Assembly: GCF_017349295.1 (NCBI RefSeq)
Contig: NZ_JAFMPK010000027.1
Location: 124,001-188,000, forward strand
Reading direction: 5' to 3'
Length of the DNA stretch: 64,000 nucleotides
Source: Myceligenerans salitolerans
Lineage (GTDB): Bacteria; Actinomycetota; Actinomycetes; Actinomycetales; Cellulomonadaceae
Under the pieces are notes generated by a model, which made no database searches, was not told the origin of the DNA, and worked only from the letters and a program-made list of their open reading frames with translations. The translations under genes were made by a program, and so were the position numbers. Positions 28,010-35,385 of the stretch are shown here, one piece after another; the stretch's first letter is position 1, and every line of letters starts with the position of its first letter.

Positions 28010-28844
28010 ACGGGGCGTAGTGCCGGGTCAGTTCCTCCCGGGTGGCCGGGAGCAGGGTGCTGCTCGGAGCGGCGTTCCGCGGAGTGCGCGCCTCGGCCGA
28101 CAGCGGTGCCGGGTCGAGCCCCAGGAAAGCGGCGACACCGTCGCAGGCGCGCTGCGGATCGGCGTAGAACTCCTCGGCGACCAGGACGTGCACGCGCTCG
28201 GCCGGGTAGTGCTTCAGCCAGCGGCGCAGATGGGGCGCGTACTCCCCCTGCGCCCGGTACGACAGCTGCTCGTGCGCGTAGCTGCGGTAGCCCGGATCGG
28301 AGACGATCCGCTCCTCCTCCCCGGCGAGCCGTCCGGCCTCGGCCGCGAGCGCCTCCTCGAAGGTCTCGAGCGGCTCGGCGTGCTCCCGGCGACGCTCCCG
28401 GTAGTGGGAGAAGGCGCGCTCCACGGGGTCGCGCACGACGAGCAGGATCCGGGCGTCCGGCGCCTCCCGGGCCGCGCGTTCCGCGGCGAGCGGGTGGAAG
28501 AGGTAGTAGGGCGACCCTTCGCCGACGACCTTGCCGCCACGACGCGACGAGGCCGGGAAGTGCGACCGGTACCAGGCGCTTCCCCGGTCGTGGTGGGAGT
28601 CGAAGTAGTGCACGCCCTTGGTGTGGTTGTCCTTCGGGAGCCACCGGGCGCTGGGGAACAGGGGCATGACCCGCGGGTGGTCGAGCAGGGCGAAGTACAG
28701 GGAGGTGGAGCCGGCTCGCTTGCCGCCGATGAGCAGGAAGTCCGGGCCGCCGCGGAGTCTCGACGTCGCCATCCCGTAGCCGCGGATCGTGGCGCGTCCC
28801 GCGTCGATCACGGGACGGGGCAGCGCGGAGCTGGTCAGTCTCAC
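27963..28844 (-). CDS. PAPS-dependent sulfotransferase
   Basis: 293 residues with the two PAPS-binding motifs of the sulfotransferase family: the 5'-phosphosulfate loop FLLIGGKRAGSTSLY (37-50) and the 3'-phosphate motif LLVVRDPVERAFSHY (134-148). The intervening HYFDSHHDRGSAWYRSHFP and the conserved YRSYAHEQLSYRAQGEYAPHL resemble carbohydrate (heparan N-deacetylase/sulfotransferase-like) members rather than small-molecule ones. No signal peptide, so it acts on a cytoplasmic precursor. GTG 28844 overlaps the GT4 stop by 4 bp, so the pair is coupled; the 3' end overlaps the phosphotransferase gene by 47 bp on the other strand. It suggests that the exported polymer or a glycolipid is sulfated, which is uncommon in this group. 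Confidence 0.88.
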   Translation of the reverse strand: MRLTSSALPRPVIDAGRATIRGYGMATSRLRGGPDFLLIGGKRAGSTSLYFALLDHPRVMPLFPSARWLPKDNHTKGVHYFDSHHDRGSAWYRSHFPASSRRGGKVVGEGSPYYLFHPLAAERAAREAPDARILLVVRDPVERAFSHYRERRREHAEPLETFEEALAAEAGRLAGEEERIVSDPGYRSYAHEQLSYRAQGEYAPHLRRWLKHYPAERVHVLVAEEFYADPQRACDGVAAFLGLDPAPLSAEARTPRNAAPSSTLLPATREELTRHYAPFNEELAQLLNRDLPW

Positions 28845-30016
28845 GGCTGGAACACCCGCCTGCGCCGCCGCCGGGCGAACGGGCGGGGGCCGGGGGTGGT
28901 TCGCGCGGCCAGATCGCGCGCGAGCTGTTCGTAGCCGTCGACGACCACGTCCCAGTCGTAGTCCTTCGCCCGCCGGGCGAGGGCGGTGGCACGCGCTGCG
29001 GTGTCCTCCGGGTTGGCCTCGGCGGTGAGGACCTGTTCGGCCAGGTCCACCGGTGTGCGGAAGTACCGGCCGGCCTCCCGCAGCACCTCACGGTTGAACG
29101 GCACGTCGTACGCGATGGTGGAGGTGCCGCCGCCGATCGCGCGCAGCAGCGACGGGTTGGTGCCGCCCACGGAGTGGCCGTGCAGGTAGGTGAAGGCGTT
29201 GGCGTAGAGCTGGTCGAGCAGTTCCTGGTCCCACACGCCTCCGAGCAGCCGCACGCGGGGGTCGCCGTCGGCGAGGTCCTGGATGCGCCGCGTGTACTCC
29301 TCGGAGTACGGGGCGGAGCCGACGACGACGAGCGGGAGCTCGGCGTCGTTCGCCACGTAGCCCTCGACGACGACGTCGACGTGGTTCTCCGGTTCGAACC
29401 TGGCGACGACGAGGTGGTAGCCGCCGGGTGTCAGGTCCAGCTCGGCGAGGCGGTCGCTGCCGGCCGCGGAGAGGTCGGGGGCCCCGTACGTGAGGAGGCG
29501 GCTTCCGACGTCGTACTGGGTGGCGTAGTAGTCGGCGATGCCCTGGGCGTCGGCGATGAGGGCGTCGGAGAGGCGGACGGACGCCGTCTCCATCTCCCGG
29601 TAGTAGCGCTTGCCCACCAGCCCCCACTTGGCGCGCCGCCACTCGAGGCCGTCGACGTGCGTGGCGACCGGGACGCGGGCGGCGCGCAGCACGGGGAGCA
29701 GGGGCGCGTTGGCCGCGTTGAACACGATGGCGGCGTCGGTGCGGTGGGCGACGAGGTGGGCCACCGACAGGGCGGTGTGGCTCAGCGTCTCCAGGGAGCG
29801 GCGGCGCATCGCGGGGAGGACGACGCGTTCCATGCCCAGGTAGGTCGGGGGGTCGGACACCTGCTGCTCGGCGGGGCGGCGGCAGTACACGCGCACCTGG
29901 TGGCCGCGGTCCGCGAGCCGCGACCCGATCTCCTCGACGGCCGTCTCGAAGCCCCCGTACCGCGCGGGCACACCTCGGGTTCCGATCATCGCGATGCGCA
30001 GGGGTTCCATCGGCAT
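28841..30016 (-). CDS. Glycosyltransferase family 4 with DUF1972 N-terminal domain (rhamnosyltransferase-like)
   Basis: 391 residues, GT-B fold. The N-terminus IAMIGTRGVPARYGGFETAV is the hallmark of DUF1972 glycosyltransferases such as the beta-1,4-rhamnosyltransferases that act early in capsule and rhamnan synthesis. The donor domain shows HLVVARFEPENHVDVVVEGY, VRLLGGVWDQELLDQLYANA and HGHSVGGTNPSLLRAIGGGT with the conserved Glu replaced by the NPSLL form. Two close ATGs (30016 and 30010) are possible. TACTCT ends 7 nt before 30016, favouring a leaderless start there, while GGAG could serve 30010. The stop overlaps the sulfotransferase start, so these two genes form an operon. Confidence 0.9.
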   Translation of the reverse strand: MPMEPLRIAMIGTRGVPARYGGFETAVEEIGSRLADRGHQVRVYCRRPAEQQVSDPPTYLGMERVVLPAMRRRSLETLSHTALSVAHLVAHRTDAAIVFNAANAPLLPVLRAARVPVATHVDGLEWRRAKWGLVGKRYYREMETASVRLSDALIADAQGIADYYATQYDVGSRLLTYGAPDLSAAGSDRLAELDLTPGGYHLVVARFEPENHVDVVVEGYVANDAELPLVVVGSAPYSEEYTRRIQDLADGDPRVRLLGGVWDQELLDQLYANAFTYLHGHSVGGTNPSLLRAIGGGTSTIAYDVPFNREVLREAGRYFRTPVDLAEQVLTAEANPEDTAARATALARRAKDYDWDVVVDGYEQLARDLAARTTPGPRPFARRRRRRVFQP

Positions 30017-30023
30017 GAGCTCC

Positions 30024-30029
30024 AGAGTA
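30024..30029 (-). promoter_or_regulatory. -10 element for the GT4-sulfotransferase operon
   Basis: TACTCT on the minus strand, 7 nt before ATG 30016. The rest of 30017-30090 shows no gene. Confidence 0.4.
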
Positions 30030-30090
30030 GAGACCCTGAGCCGGGCGGCATATCACACGAGCGGGTGAATCCGGCGGTGAGTGGTGGTGC

Positions 30091-31137
30091 TCACAGGTCG
30101 ATGACCGTCTTGATGTCGTGCGGCCTGTTCTCGAACGCCTCGCCCGCCCGCTCCAGGGGCACCCGCCGGGTGACGAGCCGGCTCAGCCAGTCGAGGTCCG
30201 CCCGGCCGAGCGCCTCGGCCGCGGCGCGGTAGTGGGCGAGGTTCGCGTTGACGGAGCCGACGACGGCGTCGTTCTCCAGGACGATCTCGCGGTTCAGGGC
30301 GCCGGCGTCGACCTTCACGCGCCGCCCGGCCGGTGACACGCCCGTGAGGCAGACGACGCCGTAGTGCGCGGTCCCGCCCATGACCTCCAGGACGACGCTG
30401 CTGGCACCGGTCGCCTCGACGACGACGTCGGGACGCAGCTCTCGCATCACGTCGCCCACGTCCTCCGTGTGGTACTCGGCGCCGAGGTCACGGACGACGC
30501 CCGGTTTCGGACCGTCGGTGACCCGGTCGAGCAGGTGGACGTCGAGTCCCCGCTGCGTGCCGAGCAACGCGGCGAGGAGGCCGATGGGCCCCGCACCGGT
30601 GACCAGGACCGTGCGAGGTTCGAACCACGACCGGCGTCCGACGCTCTCGATCTGGTCCCAGGCCTTGGCCACCACGGACGTGGGTTCCAGCAGCATGCCG
30701 ACGTCGGCGAGCCGCGCGTCGAGCCGCACGGCGTAGTCGGGCTCGACGCGCCAGCGCTGCGCGCCGTAGCCGTCGAGCTCCTTGATCCCTCGTTCCGTGT
30801 ACCGCCCGTTGCGGCACATGTCGAACTCGCCGACGGCGCACGCACCGCACGGGACCGGGTCGGGCCGGCGTACGACGCCCACGACCAGGTCCCCGCGGGA
30901 GAGGCCCGAACCGTCAGGGGCCTCCAGGACGCGTCCGAGCGACTCGTGCCCGAGGACCAGGTGGTCCTGCCCTGCCGGGGCGGAGCCGTACTCACCGGCG
31001 GCGATCTCGCGGTCGGTACCGCAGACGCCGAGGGCGACTCCCTCGACGAGGACCGAACCGTGCGTCGCCGCCGGCTCCGGGACGTCCGTCACCGCGAGGG
31101 AGTCCGTCCGTGCGGGATGGATGGTCAGGGCCCTCAT
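30091..31137 (-). CDS. Zinc-dependent MDR alcohol dehydrogenase, glucose 1-dehydrogenase type
   Basis: 348 residues. The N-terminal GroES-like domain has GVALGVCGTDREI (first zinc Cys), LGHESLGRV (His-Glu) and PCGACAVGEFDMCRNG, a structural zinc-like Cys cluster. RYTERGIKELDGYGAQRW is highly typical of the microbial glucose/galactose 1-dehydrogenases. The Rossmann domain follows with VLVTGAGPIGLLAALLG and a Glu_dehyd_C-like C-terminus. It probably oxidises an aldose to the lactone with NAD(P). The ATG at 31137 overlaps the GH15 stop by 4 bp, so a sugar released by the hydrolase may be its substrate (inference). Confidence 0.87.
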   Translation of the reverse strand: MRALTIHPARTDSLAVTDVPEPAATHGSVLVEGVALGVCGTDREIAAGEYGSAPAGQDHLVLGHESLGRVLEAPDGSGLSRGDLVVGVVRRPDPVPCGACAVGEFDMCRNGRYTERGIKELDGYGAQRWRVEPDYAVRLDARLADVGMLLEPTSVVAKAWDQIESVGRRSWFEPRTVLVTGAGPIGLLAALLGTQRGLDVHLLDRVTDGPKPGVVRDLGAEYHTEDVGDVMRELRPDVVVEATGASSVVLEVMGGTAHYGVVCLTGVSPAGRRVKVDAGALNREIVLENDAVVGSVNANLAHYRAAAEALGRADLDWLSRLVTRRVPLERAGEAFENRPHDIKTVIDL

Positions 31138-32969
31138 GGGTGCTGCTCCTCGCCGGGTCCGGAGGTTCCTCCGCGCGGGGTCTCCGCGGTGGTGGTCGGC
31201 GCCCCGCTGAGCCGGCGGGCGGCGTTGACCAGGGCGAAGTGGCTGAACGCCTGCGGGGTGTTGCCGAGCTGCCGGCGCAGGCCGGTGTGGTACTGCTCGC
31301 TGAGCAGGCCCAGGTCGTTGCGCAGGTCGAGGAGTCGTTCGAACACCTCGACCGCCTCCTCGTGGCGCCCGATGCCGTGGAGCGCGTCGGCGAGCCACGC
31401 CGTGCACGCGAGGAAGACGCCCTCGTCGCCGGGCAGACCGTCCACCCGGCCGTCGGCCTCGGGGCGGTACCGGAGCAGGAATCCGTCCTCGGACAGTTCT
31501 CTCTGCACCGCCTCGACGGTGCCGACCACGCGCGGGTCGTGCCAGGGCAGGAACCCCACCCGGGGGATCAGCAGGAGCGCCGCGTCGAGGCCCTCGGAAC
31601 CGTAGAACTGGGTGAACGTTCCGCGGCGTTCGTCGAAGCCGCGGGCGAGCACGTCGGCACGGATCCGGTCCCGCAGGGCGCGCCAGCGTTCGACCGGCCC
31701 TTCGAGGCCGTGCTCCTCCACCGCCCGGACCGCGCGGTCCACGCCGGCCCAGGCCATCACCTTGGAGTGGACGAAGTGCCGCCGCGGCCCGCGGACCTCC
31801 CACAGCCCGTTGTCCGGCTGGTCCCAGGCGCCCTCGAGGAAGTCCAGGAGCGCCCGTTGCAGTTCCCACGCCTCCGTCATGGGCGCGATCCCGGACTCCC
31901 GTGCGACGTGCAGGCAGTCCAGCACCTCGCCCCAGACGTCGAGCTGGTACTGGCCGGCCGCGGCGTTGCCCACCCGCACGGGCCGGGAGTTCTCGTAGCC
32001 GGCCAGCCAGGGAAGCTCGTACTCGCCGAGGCGCCGGGTCCCGTCCAGGCCGTACATGATCTGCAGGTCGGCCGGGTCGCCCGCGACCGCCCGCAGCAGC
32101 CAGTCCCGCCAGGCCCGGGCCTCGTCGACGAACCCGGTCGAGACGAGGGCCTGCAGCGTGAACGCCGCGTCACGCAGCCAGCAGTACCGGTAGTCCCAGT
32201 TCCGCACGCCCCCGAGGTTCTCGGGCAGCGACGTCGTCGCCGCGGCCGCGATACCTCCCGTCGGCGCGTAGGTGAGCGCCTTCAGGACGATCAGCGAGCG
32301 CACCACCGCGTCGCGCCACCTGCCGTCGTAGTCGGCCTGCTCGACCCAGCGCGCCCAGAAGTCCTCTGTGTCGTGCAGCGCACGGTCGGGGTCCGCGGGC
32401 CGGGGAGCGGGCAGGTGAGAGGGGTGATAGGTCAGCACGAAGGCACAGGACTCCCCGGCCGACACCTCCACCTCGGCGGACACGTCACCGTCGCGGATCC
32501 GCAGCGGGACGTCGGCCGACAGCTGTACGGCGTCGGGCCCCGCCACGCCGGTCACGGACCGTTCGTGCGCGGTGAGCCACGGGTCCACGTGGCCGTAGTC
32601 GAACCGCAGGCGCAGGTCGCTGCGCATCCGGACCCGTCCGCTCACGCCTCGCACCACGCGCACCAGGTCGGCGGCGTCGCCGCGGGGCGGCATCGCGTCC
32701 ACGACCTGGACCGTCCCGTCGGGCGTTTCCCAGGTGGTCTCCAGCACGAGCGTCTCGCCCCGGTACCGGCGCGAGCTCGCGGTTGCCGCGTCCACGGGAG
32801 CGATCCGCCACCGGCCGGCGTTCTCGTCGCCGAGCAGGGCCGCGAAGCACGCGGGCGAGTCGAACCGTGGCAGGCAGAGCCAGTCGACCGAGCCGTCCCG
32901 GCCGATCAGCGCGCCCGTCTGGAGATCACCGATGAAGCCGTAGTCCTCGATCGCCGCCGGCACAGGCAT
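31134..32969 (-). CDS. Glycoside hydrolase family 15 protein (glucoamylase/trehalase type)
   Basis: A cytoplasmic enzyme of 611 residues, the size of actinobacterial GH15 proteins, some of which are trehalases. It opens with AAIEDYGFIGDLQTGALIG and GSVDWLCLPRFDSPA, a strongly conserved start. The (alpha/alpha)6 barrel has GGVRNWDYRYCWLRDAAFTL (the acid-side motif) and AGQYQLDVWGEVLDCL, followed by GLWEVRGPRRHFVHSKVMAW with the catalytic Glu region. The ATG at 32969 has only GAGAGG directly upstream; a GTG at 33038 is possible, but it would abut the terminator hairpin. Coupled by a 4-bp overlap to the glucose-dehydrogenase-like gene. The substrate (trehalose, malto-oligosaccharide or isomaltoside) cannot be fixed. 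Confidence 0.88.
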   Translation of the reverse strand: MPVPAAIEDYGFIGDLQTGALIGRDGSVDWLCLPRFDSPACFAALLGDENAGRWRIAPVDAATASSRRYRGETLVLETTWETPDGTVQVVDAMPPRGDAADLVRVVRGVSGRVRMRSDLRLRFDYGHVDPWLTAHERSVTGVAGPDAVQLSADVPLRIRDGDVSAEVEVSAGESCAFVLTYHPSHLPAPRPADPDRALHDTEDFWARWVEQADYDGRWRDAVVRSLIVLKALTYAPTGGIAAAATTSLPENLGGVRNWDYRYCWLRDAAFTLQALVSTGFVDEARAWRDWLLRAVAGDPADLQIMYGLDGTRRLGEYELPWLAGYENSRPVRVGNAAAGQYQLDVWGEVLDCLHVARESGIAPMTEAWELQRALLDFLEGAWDQPDNGLWEVRGPRRHFVHSKVMAWAGVDRAVRAVEEHGLEGPVERWRALRDRIRADVLARGFDERRGTFTQFYGSEGLDAALLLIPRVGFLPWHDPRVVGTVEAVQRELSEDGFLLRYRPEADGRVDGLPGDEGVFLACTAWLADALHGIGRHEEAVEVFERLLDLRNDLGLLSEQYHTGLRRQLGNTPQAFSHFALVNAARRLSGAPTTTAETPRGGTSGPGEEQHP

Positions 32970-33038
32970 CCTCTCGTCGACATCGCGTACCGCGTCCCAT
33001 CCTGCGCGCGACGGCGGCCGTTGGCCAGCGGGAATCAC

Positions 33039-33092
33039 TGAGCGCCGGTCCCGCCGCCGATGGGCCTTCGGTGCGGCGGGAGCCGGCGCTCA
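33039..33092 (-). terminator. Hairpin terminator after the sulfur assimilation operon
   Basis: Arms 33039-33057 and 33073-33092 pair over 19 bp with one bulge (TGAGCGCCGG with CCGGCGCTCA, then TCCCGCCGC with GCGGCGGGA), closing a 15-nt loop. It starts 18 bp after the siroheme synthase stop and separates it from the GH15 gene. Confidence 0.65.
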
Positions 33093-33110
33093 GCTGTCTG
33101 TGGGGCCGGC

Positions 33111-34430
33111 TCAGCCGGCCGGCCGGTCGTGCCAGGCGGGCGCGAGGCGGACGACGTCGCCGACGACGACGACTGCGGGTGGGCGGACCTCCGCTTGCGC
33201 GGCCCGGTCCGCGATGTCGGCGAGGGTGCCCACGGTGACGCGCTGGCGAGGACCGTAGCCGTCCTCGACGACCGCCACCGGGGTGTCGGCGCGGCGCTCG
33301 CCCGTGACGAGCGCCGCGGCGGTCTCGGCGAGGCGTGAGACTCCCATGAGCAGGACCAGGGTGTGGTCGGGGCCGCCGGCCACACCGGCGCCGTCGGCGG
33401 CCGGACCTTTCGCCTGGAGGGCGTCGTGCCCGGTGAGCACACTGAAACCGCGGGCGACGCCCCGGTGCGTGAGGGGGATGCCGACGGCCGCGGGCACCGA
33501 GACGGCGCTCGTCACGCCCGGCACCACCTCGGTCTCGATCCCGGCGTCGAGGCACGCGGCCAGTTCCTCGCCGCCCCGCCCGAAGACGTAGGGATCGCCT
33601 CCCTTGAGCCGCACCACGTTCCGCCCGGCGGTGGCGTGCTGCACGAGGATCCGGTTGATCTCGTCCTGCGGCACGGGATGGTTGCCCGCGGTCTTCCCGA
33701 CCTCGACCACCTGCACGTCGGGCGCCAGTTCGTCGAGCAGCGACCGCGGCCCGAGCCGGTCGGCCACGACGACGTCGGCCCGGGCGAGCAGCGACCGTCC
33801 GCGGACACTGATCAGCCCGGCCTCACCCGGGCCGCCGCCGACGAGCGCCACCCGGCCCGGACGGACGGTGGCGCCGGCCGACGCCACCGGCCTGCGACGG
33901 CGGATCGGGAGCTCGCCCGACTCCAGCTGGGCCTGCACCTCGGAACGGATCGCCTGGGCGCGCCGCGGGTCGCGGCCCGCGTGCACGGCGACGGTGATCT
34001 CCTCCGTCAGGCCGGCGCCGTGGAGCCGGACCCGCGCGACGGCCGGGGTCCAGGCGGTCCCGGCCCCGGCGTCACCGGCCGTGACGCAGAAGACGCGGAG
34101 TGCCTCGGCGTCGTCGGCCACCTGGCGGTCCGTGGACCGGTCACCGGTCGCGGTGTGGGCCAGCCAGGCCTCGGCCAGGTCGCCCGTGCGGTACTCGCGC
34201 CGCACCCACTCGGCGGCACCGTCGGCCGGCCCGGTCTCGGCGCCCGCGACCAGCGCCGCCAGGTCCTCGCAGAGCTCCGGAGCGATCACCCGCACCCGCG
34301 CGCCCGCGTCGACCAGGCCCCGCGCGCGCCGCGCGGCCACGGGCCCGCCGCCGACCACGACGACGAGCCTGCCCGCCACGCGCAGGCCCAGCGGGTACGG
34401 GAAGCCGTCCGGCCCGGAGGTCTCAGCCAT
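33111..34430 (-). CDS. cysG: Siroheme synthase: uroporphyrinogen-III C-methyltransferase with precorrin-2 dehydrogenase domain
   Basis: Makes siroheme, the cofactor of the sulfite reductase encoded two genes upstream. It has 439 residues. The N-terminal domain has an NAD fold LVVVVGGGPVAARRARGLVD and IAPELCEDL, as in CysG/Met8. The C-terminal uroporphyrinogen methyltransferase has VALVGGGPGEAGLISVRG, VRLKGGDPYVFGRGGEEL, VVPGVTSAVSVPAAVGIPLT and a C-terminal VVVVGDVVRLA. The N-terminal domain contains an extra segment (about 75-130) without known motifs, so whether its ferrochelatase activity is complete is uncertain. ATG 34430 overlaps the cysH stop by 8 bp. Last gene of the operon, followed by a hairpin. 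Confidence 0.93.
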   Translation of the reverse strand: MAETSGPDGFPYPLGLRVAGRLVVVVGGGPVAARRARGLVDAGARVRVIAPELCEDLAALVAGAETGPADGAAEWVRREYRTGDLAEAWLAHTATGDRSTDRQVADDAEALRVFCVTAGDAGAGTAWTPAVARVRLHGAGLTEEITVAVHAGRDPRRAQAIRSEVQAQLESGELPIRRRRPVASAGATVRPGRVALVGGGPGEAGLISVRGRSLLARADVVVADRLGPRSLLDELAPDVQVVEVGKTAGNHPVPQDEINRILVQHATAGRNVVRLKGGDPYVFGRGGEELAACLDAGIETEVVPGVTSAVSVPAAVGIPLTHRGVARGFSVLTGHDALQAKGPAADGAGVAGGPDHTLVLLMGVSRLAETAAALVTGERRADTPVAVVEDGYGPRQRVTVGTLADIADRAAQAEVRPPAVVVVGDVVRLAPAWHDRPAG

Positions 34431-35385
34431 GGAGACCGCACTCCACCTTGTCGCGCCCCGCCCAGCGGCCGGAGCGCTTGTCCGCACCCGCCGCCACGCG
34501 CTGGGTGCAGGGAGCGCACCCGATCGACGGGTAGCCGTCGCCGAGCAGCGGGTTGACGACCAGCCCGTGCTCCTGCGCGTACTCGTCGACCTGCTCGTCC
34601 GTCCAGCCGGCGAGCGGGTTGATCTTCACCACCTGGTTCTTCTCGTCCCAGGTGATCAGCGGCGCGTTCCGGCGGGTCGAGGCCTCGCCCCGGCGCAGAC
34701 CGGTGGCCCATGCCTCGTAGCCGCGCAGTGCCTGGCGCATCGGTGCCACCTTGCGCAGCGCGCAGCACTTCTCGGGGTCACGCTCGTACAGGCGCGGACC
34801 GTGGGTCGCGTCCTGCTCCCCGACGGTCCGTTCCGGGCGCACGTCCACGATGTTCACGTCCAGCGACAGCTCGGCCGCGTCCCTCGTGCCGATCGTCTCG
34901 GCGAAGTGGTAGCCGGTGTCGCCGAACAGCACGTCGACCCACGGCAGCTGCTTCGCGACGAGGTGCGCCAGCACGGTGTCCTGCATCGACGACGCCACCG
35001 CGAGCCAGGGACCGAACTCTCGCACCGCCCAGGCGATGACGGCCTCGGCCGACGCCTCACGATGCGTGTCCGGCCCTCCCGGAAGCGAGGTCCCGTGCAG
35101 GAGGGCCTGCCCGCGCTCGACGACGTTCTTCAGCTCCTCGGGGGTACGACGGCGGCGCACGCCCCCCGCCCGGATGTGCGCGTGCGCCTCGCGTGCGGCC
35201 GCCCGGGCGCGTTCGCGGGCCTTCGCGCGGGCGCGGATCTGCTCGAGTCGCGGCAGGCTGCCGCCGAGGCTGGTGGCCGTCCCGTCCGCGACCGGCGCGA
35301 TCACCGACGTCGCCGCAGAGGAAGGCTCCTCGGAGCCGGCGGCCACGCCCGTGACCGTCGTCGAGCCGGAATGAGGACCGCTCAT
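34423..35385 (-). CDS. cysH: Adenylyl-sulfate (APS) reductase, iron-sulfur type
   Basis: Reduces activated sulfate to sulfite with thioredoxin. It has 320 residues. The N-terminal ~85 residues are a poorly conserved Arg/Ala-rich extension. The nucleotide-binding part has WLAVASSMQDTVLAHL and VLFGDTGYHF. The four iron-sulfur Cys are C207-C208 (EKCCALRKV) and C290/C293 (GCAPCTQRV), which places it with APS reductases rather than PAPS reductases. The catalytic Cys is C316 of ECGLHG. TGLRRGEASTRRNAP is also diagnostic. GAGGAGG precedes ATG 35385, and the start overlaps the sulfite reductase stop by 4 bp. No ATP sulfurylase genes (cysD/cysN) are in this operon, unlike many relatives. Confidence 0.95.
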   Translation of the reverse strand: MSGPHSGSTTVTGVAAGSEEPSSAATSVIAPVADGTATSLGGSLPRLEQIRARAKARERARAAAREAHAHIRAGGVRRRRTPEELKNVVERGQALLHGTSLPGGPDTHREASAEAVIAWAVREFGPWLAVASSMQDTVLAHLVAKQLPWVDVLFGDTGYHFAETIGTRDAAELSLDVNIVDVRPERTVGEQDATHGPRLYERDPEKCCALRKVAPMRQALRGYEAWATGLRRGEASTRRNAPLITWDEKNQVVKINPLAGWTDEQVDEYAQEHGLVVNPLLGDGYPSIGCAPCTQRVAAGADKRSGRWAGRDKVECGLHG

